Below are positions 1-5,088 of a stretch of DNA of 6,631 nucleotides, piece after piece (the first letter of the stretch is position 1; the number at the start of each line of letters is the position of its first letter). The notes beneath the pieces were generated by a model that was not told where the DNA came from, did not search any database, and was given only the letters and a program-made list of their open reading frames with translations. Source of the stretch: Treponema sp. (GTDB lineage: Bacteria; Spirochaetota; Spirochaetia; Treponematales; Breznakiellaceae); contig JAIRNB010000191.1 of NCBI GenBank assembly GCA_031258265.1, positions 1 to 6,631 of the forward strand. Direction: 5' to 3'. A program made the position numbers and the translations under genes.

Positions 1-261
1 CCGGAACAGAAAACGGCTGAGAAACTGCCCCCTGTTATTCAGGCGGCTCTTGATGAAGGGATACTAGATCCCCCGGTGAATGGCAAGTGTCCAAAAAAAG
101 GTGATAAAAAAGATGGCGATATTATCAAATGGATTTTTGATTATAGTGGCTATGGAGATTTTTTAACTACTGAACTCTATATGACATACATTCAGACAAG
201 GTGTAAATCCACAACCATTCAAGATTATATAAAACGGCGAAAAAACGAAGCGAACAACTGA
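1..261 (+). CDS. 3' end of an unknown protein (partial)
   Basis: The reading frame is open from the first base and ends in TGA, so the gene starts outside the window; 86 residues are visible. An internal GTG at 76 has no Shine-Dalgarno site and is not needed as a start. The visible part begins with an acidic and proline-containing stretch, passes a lysine-rich segment (residues about 29-38, with PKKGDKKDGD) and ends in an aromatic-rich, then basic, probably helical tail (QDYIKRRKNEANN). The last 45 residues could form a small helical or winged-helix fold, but I recognise no family. The DNA is visibly richer in A+T than the following operon, which may reflect a different origin. It is separated from the next gene by about 100 bases, so it is probably not in the same operon. 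Function unknown. Confidence 0.6.
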   Translation, partial: PEQKTAEKLPPVIQAALDEGILDPPVNGKCPKKGDKKDGDIIKWIFDYSGYGDFLTTELYMTYIQTRCKSTTIQDYIKRRKNEANN

Positions 262-264
262 CTT

Positions 265-290
265 CCCGATTAAATCGGTATGAAATCGGG
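265..290. repeat. Short hairpin overlapping an AAATCGG direct repeat
   Basis: CCCGATT (265-271) can pair with AATCGGG (284-290) across a 12-base loop just after the stop of the upstream gene. No clear T-run follows, so it would be a weak terminator at best. The same stretch holds two direct copies of AAATCGG (272-278 and 283-289) whose starts are 11 bases apart, about one helical turn. That spacing would also suit side-by-side binding of a small DNA-binding protein such as the excisionase-like product encoded just downstream. Confidence 0.35.
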
Positions 291-358
291 ATAGAGATTT
301 ATCACATCTGATTAAAAATGCCATTTGCGCGGCAAGAAAAGCCCGCAAAGGAGCATTT

Positions 359-574
359 ATGCAATTATTGAACATCGAAGAAGCCGCGGAGAATTTGCGG
401 ACTTCCCCTATCACTATCCGGCGCATGGTAAAGGCGGGGACTATCCCTTACCGGCGCATGGGAACCGGCGGGAAAAACACCCGGATATTTTTCACCCCCG
501 AAGACCTGGCCGCATACCTGGAAGCGGCAGCGGTTCCGGCGCGGACGCGGCCCCGGCAGGGCGGGGAGGTGTAA
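359..574 (+). CDS. Excisionase-family helix-turn-helix DNA-binding protein
   Basis: A 71-residue protein with the typical layout of the MerR-like excisionase HTH family (HTH_17): residues 3-14 (LLNIEEAAENLR) form the first helix, TSPITIRRMVKAGTIPYRR (15-33) the recognition helix and wing, and IFFTPEDLAAYLEA (43-56) the closing strand and helix. Proteins of this family bind DNA as recombination directionality factors or as regulators of mobile elements. The start is well supported: AAAGGAG at 347-353 lies five bases before the ATG. The tail after residue 58 is rich in Pro, Arg and Gly and probably disordered. Only one base separates its stop from the next ATG, so it leads the replication operon. 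With no integrase in the window, regulation of the operon, or delivery of the ATPase to DNA, is as likely a role as excision. Confidence 0.82.
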   Translation: MQLLNIEEAAENLRTSPITIRRMVKAGTIPYRRMGTGGKNTRIFFTPEDLAAYLEAAAVPARTRPRQGGEV

Positions 575-575
575 C

Positions 576-785
576 ATGGCCGAAGTTACGAAGACGCCCC
601 GCACTTACAGCGGCAAAATCCCCACAGCGGCTTACATGGCTTTTGAACGTGAAATAACAGGCCAGATACATGCGGTAGTTTCACTCACTTTTCACATCAG
701 GGACGGTAATCTGGCCCGGTACGAAACCGACACGCACAAGACCCACATACCGGAAAATACAGCGGAGGGCGGCAATGCCGAATAA
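576..785 (+). CDS. Small unknown protein, possibly YezD/DUF2292-like
   Basis: A 69-residue protein starting one base after the preceding stop, with GGGGAGG upstream. It overlaps the ATPase gene by 11 bases, which suggests translational coupling. The central part (EITGQIHAVVSLTFHIRDG, about residues 26-44, followed by a Tyr/Glu strand) has alternating hydrophobic residues and an I-x-D-G turn. This resembles small YezD/DUF2292 proteins, which have a similar strand-turn-strand core, but the likeness is from memory and weak. The N-terminus (TPRTYSGKIPTAAY) and the C-terminus look unstructured. Its fixed position between the HTH gene and the replication ATPase suggests a role in replication or its control, but no function can be assigned. 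Confidence 0.7.
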   Translation: MAEVTKTPRTYSGKIPTAAYMAFEREITGQIHAVVSLTFHIRDGNLARYETDTHKTHIPENTAEGGNAE

Positions 786-2259
786 GGCAAGCCCCGGACT
801 GCCCTACACCGATCACCGGATTGCCGATTATGAGCGGTGTCTTCTGGGCGCTTATATTCTGGGCGGGGACATCGGCGATGGCATAGCCGAGGCGGTTTTT
901 GTATCCGGGGCGCATAGAGCCGCATTCGCCATAATCCGGGAACTGAAAGCGAAGGGCCTTGCCCTGGACATCATGATCCTTGTATCGGAACTGACAAAGC
1001 GCGGGATGCTGGACGAGGCCGGCGGAGCGGCGGAGATCGCGGGACTGACAAACACCGTACCGAGTACCGTAAACACGGCCTTTTATGAAGCCGAAGTCCT
1101 GGCGGCCTTCCGGGGCCGGACCGCATGGAAGGCGGCAGTATCGGCAAAAGAAGCCCTGGAACGGCAGGAAGCCCCGGACGCGGTAGTTACCCGGCTGGCG
1201 GCGGAACTGGATACCGTTACCCGTAACGGAACCGGCGGCGCAGAGCGGGGAATATCTTTTGCGGAACTGCTTAATAAAAACTTCCCGCCGGAAGAGTGGA
1301 TCGTGGAAGGGCTTATCACGCCCGGTTTATCGGTACTCACCGGAGCGAGCAAAATCGGCAAGTCCTGGCTGGCGTTACAACTGGTTACGGCGCTGGATCA
1401 AGGCGGGTACTTCCTGGGAATGATTAGGGCGGAAAAATGCGATACCTTGTATTGCGCCCTGGAAGATACCCCCAAGCGCATACAGCGCAGGGTATTGAAG
1501 CAGGGCGGCGCGGTGTTTAACGGCTCACGTCTTGAAACCCGGCGGCGTACCCCGGCGGACTTGTGGGCATTCCTCAAAGCCAACCCGCAATTCCGGGTAG
1601 TCATTATCGACACCTTTCAAAAGATGATGGGCATAGCCGATCTGAATGACTACAGCCAAACCGTAAACGGCATGAGCGCCCTGAAGGACATTGCGGACGC
1701 TCTCTCAATCGCGGTTATCGTGATACATCATAACCGGAAGGGCGGGGACATGGACGGCGATCACATGGAAAGCGCCCTGGGGAGTACCGGGATCAACGCC
1801 ACTGCGGACGCAACCCTGACCATGCGCCGGAAGCGGGGAAGCGCCGAGGCTACCCTATCGGTTACGGGCCGGGACGTGGAAGACACCGCCTATAGCCTGG
1901 CCTGGGACAAGGACGTTTGCTCATGGGCAGTTACTGACCGGGGCGCCTTGAAACCCGCCATATCGGAAGCGCAGCAGCAGATCATTGATCTGCTGGAAAG
2001 CGAAGGGCGGAACTTTACCACCGCCGAGATCGCCGAGGCAACGGGTATACAAAAATATGAGGTATCGAGGCAAGCGGCGGCGCTGGCGGCAAAGGGGCTT
2101 ATCGAAAAACCCATCTACGGGCAGTGGAAGGCCAAAGGGAAGTTTGCAAGTTTGCAATCCCCTAGAGACATGCAAACTCTGCAAACTACCGATACCGCAG
2201 AACCCGCCCAGGAACCCTTACCCGCCGGGCAACCGGAGGGGGAACCTGAAATATGGTGA
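775..2259 (+). CDS. Replication ATPase: DnaB N-domain fused to RepA-type RecA-fold helicase, with C-terminal winged helix
   Basis: A 494-residue protein with three parts. Residues about 5-125 match the DnaB helicase N-terminal domain (ERCLLGAYILGG near the start, then LDIMILVSELTKRGMLDEAGG). Residues about 160-385 are a RecA-fold ATPase of the RepA/AAA_25 type: Walker A GASKIGKS (190-197, Lys196), Walker B VVIID (275-279, Asp279), a VIHHN motif (316-320) and LGSTGINATADATL after 335. Residues about 396-452 form a winged helix (TTAEIAEATGIQKYEVSRQAAAL), followed by a loose Pro/Glu-rich tail. RepA-type proteins are hexameric 5'-3' replicative helicases; the likely job is to unwind the element's origin, possibly assisted by host replication proteins. 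The start ATG follows GCGGAGG and overlaps the previous gene; the end overlaps the nuclease gene by seven bases. The tail is encoded by striking paired repeats (2141-2187) that may be the origin. Confidence 0.88.
   Translation: MPNKASPGLPYTDHRIADYERCLLGAYILGGDIGDGIAEAVFVSGAHRAAFAIIRELKAKGLALDIMILVSELTKRGMLDEAGGAAEIAGLTNTVPSTVNTAFYEAEVLAAFRGRTAWKAAVSAKEALERQEAPDAVVTRLAAELDTVTRNGTGGAERGISFAELLNKNFPPEEWIVEGLITPGLSVLTGASKIGKSWLALQLVTALDQGGYFLGMIRAEKCDTLYCALEDTPKRIQRRVLKQGGAVFNGSRLETRRRTPADLWAFLKANPQFRVVIIDTFQKMMGIADLNDYSQTVNGMSALKDIADALSIAVIVIHHNRKGGDMDGDHMESALGSTGINATADATLTMRRKRGSAEATLSVTGRDVEDTAYSLAWDKDVCSWAVTDRGALKPAISEAQQQIIDLLESEGRNFTTAEIAEATGIQKYEVSRQAAALAAKGLIEKPIYGQWKAKGKFASLQSPRDMQTLQTTDTAEPAQEPLPAGQPEGEPEIW
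2141..2187. repeat. Paired direct and inverted octamers, candidate replication origin
   Basis: Two abutting copies of AGTTTGCA (2141-2148, 2149-2156) are followed, after 14 bases, by two copies of the reverse complement TGCAAACT (2171-2178, 2180-2187) separated by one base. All four copies are exact. The array lies in the part of the ATPase gene that encodes its loose C-terminal tail, after the winged helix. It could act as iterons bound by a replication protein, or fold as a 16-bp stem with one bulge and a 14-base loop. Iterons inside a replication gene are known for lambda O; the equivalent role here is inferred. Confidence 0.6.
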
Positions 2260-2624
2260 GGAGGGACACGCCGGAGGGCAGGGTAAAGGCCGCCTGTTTG
2301 CGGTATCTGGATCGGCGGGGAATAACCGCCTGGAATAATCCTACCGGGGCCGTGAAAGTCCGCCCCGGACAGTGGCTGCATTTTGGCAAAAAGGGAAGCG
2401 CCGATATTTTGGGCTACCTTCCCGGAGGCCGCTTCCTGGCTGTAGAAGTAAAAGCCCCGGACGGAAGGCTGACTACGGAACAGCGGAAATTTCTTGAAGA
2501 CATCCGGGGCTTGGGCGGCCTGGCCCTGGTGATTCGGGACTGGCGGGAACTGGACCCGGCCCTCCGGGGCGCGGGGTACGCTGCCGGGGAAATGACTTTG
2601 TTTGAGTGTTACGGTTCTGTTTAA
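2253..2624 (+). CDS. VRR-NUC domain nuclease
   Basis: A 123-residue protein that is almost entirely a VRR-NUC fold, a branch of the PD-(D/E)xK nuclease superfamily. The expected signature is present: a helical start (TPEGRVKAACLRYLDRRG), a Trp-Asn-Asn/Gly strand, GSADILG with Asp51, FLAVEVK with Glu65 and Lys67, and LTTEQRKFLEDIRGLGG followed by the LALVIRD strand. Asp51, Glu65 and Lys67 are the likely metal-binding catalytic set. Stand-alone VRR-NUC proteins of this size are common in phage replication modules and are thought to cut branched or flapped DNA, as the eukaryotic relative FAN1 does. The ATG overlaps the end of the ATPase gene by seven bases, with GGAGGGGG upstream inside that gene, so the two are probably translationally coupled. 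It appears intact. Confidence 0.88.
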   Translation: MVRRDTPEGRVKAACLRYLDRRGITAWNNPTGAVKVRPGQWLHFGKKGSADILGYLPGGRFLAVEVKAPDGRLTTEQRKFLEDIRGLGGLALVIRDWRELDPALRGAGYAAGEMTLFECYGSV

Positions 2625-2637
2625 CAGAGGGGGGAGT

Positions 2638-2925
2638 ATGGGGAAACCATTTGAAAAGGGAGACGTAAGGATTAACCGCCGGGGCCGGCCAAAGAAGGGC
2701 CAGGCATTGACGGACATCCTAAACTACAAACTGGACCAGAGAGACGGAAGCGGGAAACTACAGCGGGAGGCTGTGGCGGAAAAGCTGATCGGCCTTGCCC
2801 TGGATGGGGACATGGCCGCAATCCGCTATGTAATGGATCGTGTGGACGGGAGGCCGAAAGAGACGGTCGCTCTTGAAAACACGGCGATAGAGACTAAACT
2901 TTTGGAGGTTTTTAACAATGGCTGA
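2638..2925 (+). CDS. DUF5681 domain protein
   Basis: A 95-residue protein. The N-terminus (KPFEKGDVRINRRGRPKKG, residues 3-21) is the basic Gly-Arg-Pro motif of DUF5681, and residues 45-72 (AEKLIGLALDGDMAAIRYVM then DRVDGRP) match the family's helical core. Such proteins often sit beside phage terminase genes or in replication modules and are likely to bind DNA; a terminase small-subunit-like role is possible but no large subunit is seen here. I chose ATG 2638 over an in-frame GTG at 2602, because the GTG lies inside the nuclease gene without a ribosome site, whereas AGAGGGGGGAG ends two bases before 2638 and the family motif begins right after this Met. The stop overlaps the next gene's start region by eight bases. 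Confidence 0.82.
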   Translation: MGKPFEKGDVRINRRGRPKKGQALTDILNYKLDQRDGSGKLQREAVAEKLIGLALDGDMAAIRYVMDRVDGRPKETVALENTAIETKLLEVFNNG

Positions 2926-3190
2926 CTTTGAAGTTACAAATAGGGCTATGGCGCTCTCCGCATTGGAAACCATAGCAAACAGCTTGGGGGGTATGAAAAA
3001 AACCGCGCTTCTTGCGGTTCATGGATAGGTTTTACAACACTCTTTCAAAATACCAGACAATCATGAGGAGCGGAAACGGCTTATCGCTGAATTGATGGAG
3101 GAGCGCCGGAACCGCATGACAAAAGAGCAGCGCATAGAGGAAGCCCGCTTTTTCCTTAACGGCCTCTCCTATACATTGGAGGTTAACTAA
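2918..3190 (+). pseudogene. Small gene split by an in-frame amber codon, paralogue of the next gene
   Basis: From ATG 2918 (TTTGGAGG at 2901-2908 upstream) a frame runs 36 codons to TAG at 3026-3028, then stays open in the same frame for 53 more codons to TAA at 3188-3190. The first part, NRAMALSALETIA followed by KKTALLAVHG, aligns with the next gene's NRTMALTALIAIA and QRAVLLAVNE. The amber falls exactly where that neighbour has Trp (HG-stop-VLQ against NEWILQ), so one base change, TGG to TAG, explains it. The second part is charged and helical (EERKRLIAELMEERRNRMTK). Most likely this is a recent nonsense mutation. Other possibilities are a deliberately short 36-residue product, restart at ATG 3095, readthrough, or a base error. 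TAG ends at least two other genes in the window, so genetic-code reassignment is unlikely. Function unknown. Confidence 0.7.
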
Positions 3191-3579
3191 TGGTCAACAT
3201 GTTATGCAAAAACAGAACAATGGCGCTCACGGCTCTTATTGCCATTGCCGAAAACACACCCCCAGGAACACAAAGGGCCGTGCTGCTTGCTGTGAATGAA
3301 TGGATATTACAAAACACATCGGAGGAATATAGCCGGGTTGAACTTGATGGAAAATTCGCCAAACTGTTTGAAAAGACAGAGGCAGAACAGAAGGGCTGGG
3401 ACTGGTACTGCCGGGGAAGCCGAAAAGTGGGCAGCGAGTGGGTAAGTACGGAACCGGAAGACGGTGCGGAATGGAAATGCGTATGGAACGCAAAGACCAA
3501 ACGCTGGGAACCGCCTTACCAGCCCCCGCTTATTGAGAAGAAAGGAGAAGCTGTCAAACACCCCGTAGAAGCGCAATAG
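3190..3579 (+). CDS. Unknown protein, intact member of the tandem pair
   Basis: A 129-residue protein whose ATG shares its A with the TAA of the preceding frame; TGGAGG at 3177-3182 lies seven bases upstream. Residues 8-42 (NRTMALTALIAIAENTPPG then QRAVLLAVNEWILQ) match the start of the amber-interrupted gene just before it, and the leaders are also alike (TTGGAGGTT before both starts), so the two arose by tandem duplication. The middle is charged and helical (EEYSRVELDGKFAKLFEKTEAEQKG). The later half is rich in Trp and Gly (GWDWYCRGSRKVGSEW and AEWKCVWNAKTKRWEPPYQPP, residues about 69-113), suggesting short beta strands. No signal peptide or membrane segment is seen and I recognise no family. 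It is the last gene of the rightward block and ends in TAG. Confidence 0.72.
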   Translation: MVNMLCKNRTMALTALIAIAENTPPGTQRAVLLAVNEWILQNTSEEYSRVELDGKFAKLFEKTEAEQKGWDWYCRGSRKVGSEWVSTEPEDGAEWKCVWNAKTKRWEPPYQPPLIEKKGEAVKHPVEAQ

Positions 3580-3600
3580 AAGCCCGTGAAGCGGCATAAT

Positions 3601-3693
3601 CCGCCCCGGACCGCTTGCGCCCCCCCCCGCTTTATCATCTTGCCGGTATCAGCAAAATGATAGGGAGCGTTCTCCCGGCGCGGTCCGGGGCGG
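3601..3693. terminator. Nested inverted repeats between convergent genes, probable two-way terminator
   Basis: CCGCCCCGGACCGC (3601-3614) is perfectly complementary to GCGGTCCGGGGCGG (3680-3693). Inside lie TATCAT (3633-3638) paired with ATGATA (3657-3662) and TTGC/GCAA (3640-3643, 3652-3655), so the transcript of either strand can fold into one long, interrupted hairpin. A run of nine C (3620-3628) sits on one side. It lies between the rightward unknown gene and the leftward antitoxin gene, where a bidirectional terminator is expected, although no T-run is obvious. A small non-autonomous mobile element of 93 bp is the alternative. Confidence 0.5.
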
Positions 3694-3707
3694 CCTCGGA
3701 GGGAGCG

Positions 3708-3722
3708 GGTTACTAAGTAACC
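3708..3722. repeat. Palindrome GGTTACTAAGTAACC (copy 1)
   Basis: A perfect 7-1-7 palindrome after the nested inverted repeats and before the end of the antitoxin gene. In RNA it forms a six-pair stem with a TAA loop. A near-identical copy is found at 5605-5619. It may be part of the transcript end of the leftward toxin-antitoxin operon or a protein-binding or recombination site. Confidence 0.5.
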
Positions 3723-3741
3723 GGCCGGTAGGCTTTACCTG

Positions 3742-4041
3742 TTATGCCTCACTGGATACCGGAATAGGGCGTATGCCAAATCCCAGGGAGGACAGGACTT
3801 TCAGGATGGTTTCAAATGAGGGATTGCCGCCCTGTGAAAGAGACTTGTAGAGGCTTTCCCGGCCCCGTCCGGCGTTATCGGCAATCTTTGACATACCACG
3901 GGCACGGGCAACATCCCCGATTGCGGTAACGATAAGATCGGGATCGCCGCTCTTGAAAATATCATCCAGATAGGCGGTTATTTGCTCCTCCGTTTCCAGA
4001 TATTCCGCAGGGTCCCATACGGTTGTTTTGACCGGTTTCAT
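3742..4041 (-). CDS. HigA-like antitoxin (COG3636 addiction-module antidote)
   Basis: A 99-residue protein of the phage-type addiction-module antidote family. Residues 1-37 (TTVWDPAEYLETEEQITAYL then DPDLIVTAI) match the conserved N-terminal region, and residues about 38-88 hold the helix-turn-helix: VTAIGDVARARGMSKIADNAG, then RGRESLYKSLS as recognition helix and NPSFETILKVLSSLG. It should neutralise the adjacent HigB/RelE-type toxin and repress the operon by binding its promoter. ATG 4041 was chosen because GAGGGGG (4048-4054 on the complement) lies six bases upstream; a TTG 15 bases earlier lacks a site and would lie inside the toxin gene. Only one base separates it from the toxin stop, and its ribosome site overlaps the toxin's last codons, so translation is coupled. 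The toxin-first order is typical of higBA loci. Confidence 0.88.
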   Translation of the reverse strand: MKPVKTTVWDPAEYLETEEQITAYLDDIFKSGDPDLIVTAIGDVARARGMSKIADNAGRGRESLYKSLSQGGNPSFETILKVLSSLGFGIRPIPVSSEA

Positions 4042-4042
4042 G

Positions 4043-4342
4043 TTATACCCCCTCAAGGTTTTGAGCGATCTGTTTCGCCGTTTCTATATCCCTGCTCTGG
4101 GTGGATTTATCGCCGCCGCAAAGCAGGACAACAATTTCTTGTCCCCGCCTGGTATAATACAACCGGAAACCGGGGCCGTAATCGATACGCAATTCAGAGA
4201 CGCCGCCCCCTACCGACTTACTATCCCCAAAATTGCCGCCTGAGATACGGCGGATACGGGCATTGATAATCGCCTGCGTTACCCGGTCTTTTAAGCCCCG
4301 GAGCCACGTTTTGAATTGCTCTGTTTCCCGCATCGTTATCAT
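4043..4342 (-). CDS. HigB/RelE-like toxin (COG3657, Gp49-like)
   Basis: A toxin of 99 residues from ATG 4342. It shows the family's hallmarks: RETEQFKTWLRGLKDR (5-20), ARIRRISGGNFGD (28-40), the highly conserved VGGGVSELRIDYGPGFRLYY (44-63) and IVVLLCGGDKSTQSRDIETA (70-89). RelE/HigB toxins are ribosome-dependent mRNA interferases; this subgroup is paired with COG3636 antidotes, as here. Three in-frame ATGs exist (4360, 4342, 4333). I prefer 4342 because homologues usually begin a few residues before the RETEQF segment and because the first ATG lies inside the likely promoter and operator. No convincing Shine-Dalgarno site precedes any of them, and the predicted transcript start is near 4342, so a leaderless message is possible. 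All recognisable conserved parts are present, so the pair is probably functional. Confidence 0.88.
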   Translation of the reverse strand: MITMRETEQFKTWLRGLKDRVTQAIINARIRRISGGNFGDSKSVGGGVSELRIDYGPGFRLYYTRRGQEIVVLLCGGDKSTQSRDIETAKQIAQNLEGV

Positions 4343-4348
4343 GTTTAT

Positions 4349-4377
4349 ATAGTATCTCATAGGATACGAAAAATCAA
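4349..4377 (-). promoter_or_regulatory. Probable toxin-antitoxin promoter with overlapping operator
   Basis: On the minus strand TTGATT (complement of 4372-4377) and TACTAT (complement of 4349-4354) are separated by 17 bases, a reasonable sigma-70 pair. The spacer and -10 overlap an inverted repeat, GTATC/GATAC with six bases between (4352-4367), well placed for autorepression by the antitoxin. The predicted transcript start is close to ATG 4342. Confidence 0.5.
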
Positions 4378-4499
4378 GGGGATTTCAAAGAATTTTCAGG
4401 GTTTTTGAGGTTTTTAGATGGTTCGGGACTGGCTGGAGTTATAGCCTATCCCAACGGCGGGGCCTCCGCTCCCCAAGGCCGCCCCCGCCTGTCTACCGG

Positions 4500-4591
4500 C
4501 CCGGCAAGACAAGACGGCGCATGGGTGGTGAAGGGGGGAAGCAAGCAGAGCGCACAGCGGAAGCGCACCGGAACCTTCCCGCCTTGCCGGG
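4500..4591. repeat. Nested inverted repeats A, possible structured RNA
   Basis: CCCGGCAAG (4500-4508) pairs with CTTGCCGGG (4583-4591). Inside, GGGAAG (4536-4541) pairs with CTTCCC (4575-4580), and inside that GCGC (4550-4553) with GCGC (4563-4566) around a nine-base loop. Three nested stems in order suggest a folded RNA rather than a single protein site. Which strand is transcribed is unknown. Confidence 0.4.
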
Positions 4592-4601
4592 TCTCTTAAA
4601 A

Positions 4602-4689
4602 CCCCTCCACAAGCGTATAGCGGCCTTATAAGGGGCGCGTGGACGCTGGAAAATGTAACACATCCGGGGCATAAAACCCCGTGGAGGGG
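4602..4689. repeat. Nested inverted repeats B, possible structured RNA
   Basis: CCCCTCCAC (4602-4610) pairs with GTGGAGGGG (4681-4689). Enclosed are AGCGT (4612-4616) with ACGCT around 4643-4647, a CCTTATAAGG palindrome (4624-4633), and CGGGG/CCCCG (4665-4669, 4677-4681) with a seven-base loop; the last competes with the outer stem for one base. On the minus strand it lies about 50 bases after the XRE gene stop, so it may be that gene's transcript end. Confidence 0.4.
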
Positions 4690-4740
4690 CCTTCTCGTGC
4701 GTCCTGGGGGCTGTTTTGCGGGGGTCTGTCCCATGCGGGG

Positions 4741-4968
4741 CTATATCTCTTCCCCGGTGTCGTTTGCATCTGGAATATACTCTACTATATCCGAAAACTG
4801 GCAATTAAAAAACTGGCAGAGCTTTTGAAGATTTTCCATGCTTATCTGTTCATTCTTTGACAGTTTGGCAATGACATTCAGAGACAGGCCGCATTTGTCT
4901 TTTAAGTCGGTTTTCTTCATGTCCTTTTCCAATAGCAGCCGAAAAAGGGGCTTGTAAGATATAGGCAT
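4741..4968 (-). CDS. Small XRE/Cro-type regulator
   Basis: A 75-residue protein made of one Cro/C1-type helix-turn-helix domain of the HTH_26 kind: SYKPLFRLLLEKDMKKTDLK (4-23) is helix 1 and the start of helix 2, KCGLSLNVIAKLSKNEQISM (25-44) carries the recognition helix, and ENLQKLCQFFNCQFSDIVEY (45-64) the last helices. Such proteins are common small repressors on mobile elements. ATG 4968 has GGAGGAG (4975-4981) six bases upstream. The frame stays open further upstream, but that part lies over the promoter and antisense to the HIRAN gene and is not protein-like. It ends in TAG. It is transcribed away from the HIRAN gene, with GTGATAT-like boxes between them, so it probably controls both promoters. 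Confidence 0.85.
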   Translation of the reverse strand: MPISYKPLFRLLLEKDMKKTDLKDKCGLSLNVIAKLSKNEQISMENLQKLCQFFNCQFSDIVEYIPDANDTGEEI

Positions 4969-4991
4969 TATAAACTCCTCCACATCCTTAT

Positions 4992-5020
4992 ATCGTAATA
5001 TATTATCCCAAAAATAACAA
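4992..5020 (-). promoter_or_regulatory. Possible XRE gene promoter
   Basis: On the minus strand TTGTTA (complement of 5015-5020) and TACGAT (complement of 4992-4997) are 17 bases apart. The match to sigma-70 consensus is modest, and other A+T-rich hexamers nearby could serve as the -10. Confidence 0.35.
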
Positions 5021-5059
5021 GAAAAATTGGAAAAAACATATAAAATATCACAAAAACAG

Positions 5060-5088
5060 TTGACAAGTTCCCGATAACATGATATATT
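5060..5088 (+). promoter_or_regulatory. Strong sigma-70 promoter of the HIRAN gene
   Basis: TTGACA (5060-5065), exactly 17 bases, then TATATT (5083-5088) gives a near-consensus promoter. Transcription should start near 5095, leaving a leader of about 25 bases before ATG 5120. The best promoter in the window drives this gene, which makes tight repression by the divergent XRE protein plausible. Confidence 0.8.

Larger units (their letters stand above)
4378..4740. other. Gene-free, highly structured intergenic region
   Basis: About 360 bases between the toxin promoter and the end of the XRE gene hold no convincing gene. Open frames exist on both strands but lack ribosome sites and have low-complexity products rich in Pro, Gly, Ala and Arg. 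Instead there are two neighbouring sets of inverted repeats (4500-4591 and 4602-4689), each about 90 bases, plus a perfect CCTTATAAGG palindrome at 4624-4633. This may be a non-coding RNA region, the transcript end of the XRE gene, or remnants of lost genes. Confidence 0.5.

Noticed and set aside
318..371. Short upstream frame overlapping the excisionase-like start
   Set aside because: No ribosome site before its ATG, and length is within chance.
2602..2637. Earlier GTG start for the DUF5681 gene
   Set aside because: It lies inside the nuclease gene without a ribosome site and adds 12 residues outside the family motif, whereas ATG 2638 has a strong site.
2115..2717. A 200-codon open frame on the minus strand
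   Set aside because: It is antisense to the ATPase tail, the nuclease and the DUF5681 gene, has a Pro/Gly-rich product with no family likeness, and exists because of the GC-rich codon use on the other strand.
3026..3028. TAG as a recoded sense codon (pyrrolysine or phage amber reassignment)
   Set aside because: TAG ends the genes at 3190-3579 and 4741-4968, and no suppressor tRNA is seen in the window; a nonsense mutation is simpler.
3620..3628. C9 run as a phase-variation tract
   Set aside because: It is between convergent genes and away from any promoter or coding frame I can support, so slippage would not switch a gene.
4418..4444. Eight-residue leader-peptide-like frame
   Set aside because: It has a GAGG upstream, but no downstream gene on the plus strand that an attenuator could control.
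4405..4599. Open frame of 64 codons in the gene-free region
   Set aside because: It starts with TTG, lacks a ribosome site, and has a low-complexity product; nested inverted repeats account better for the sequence.
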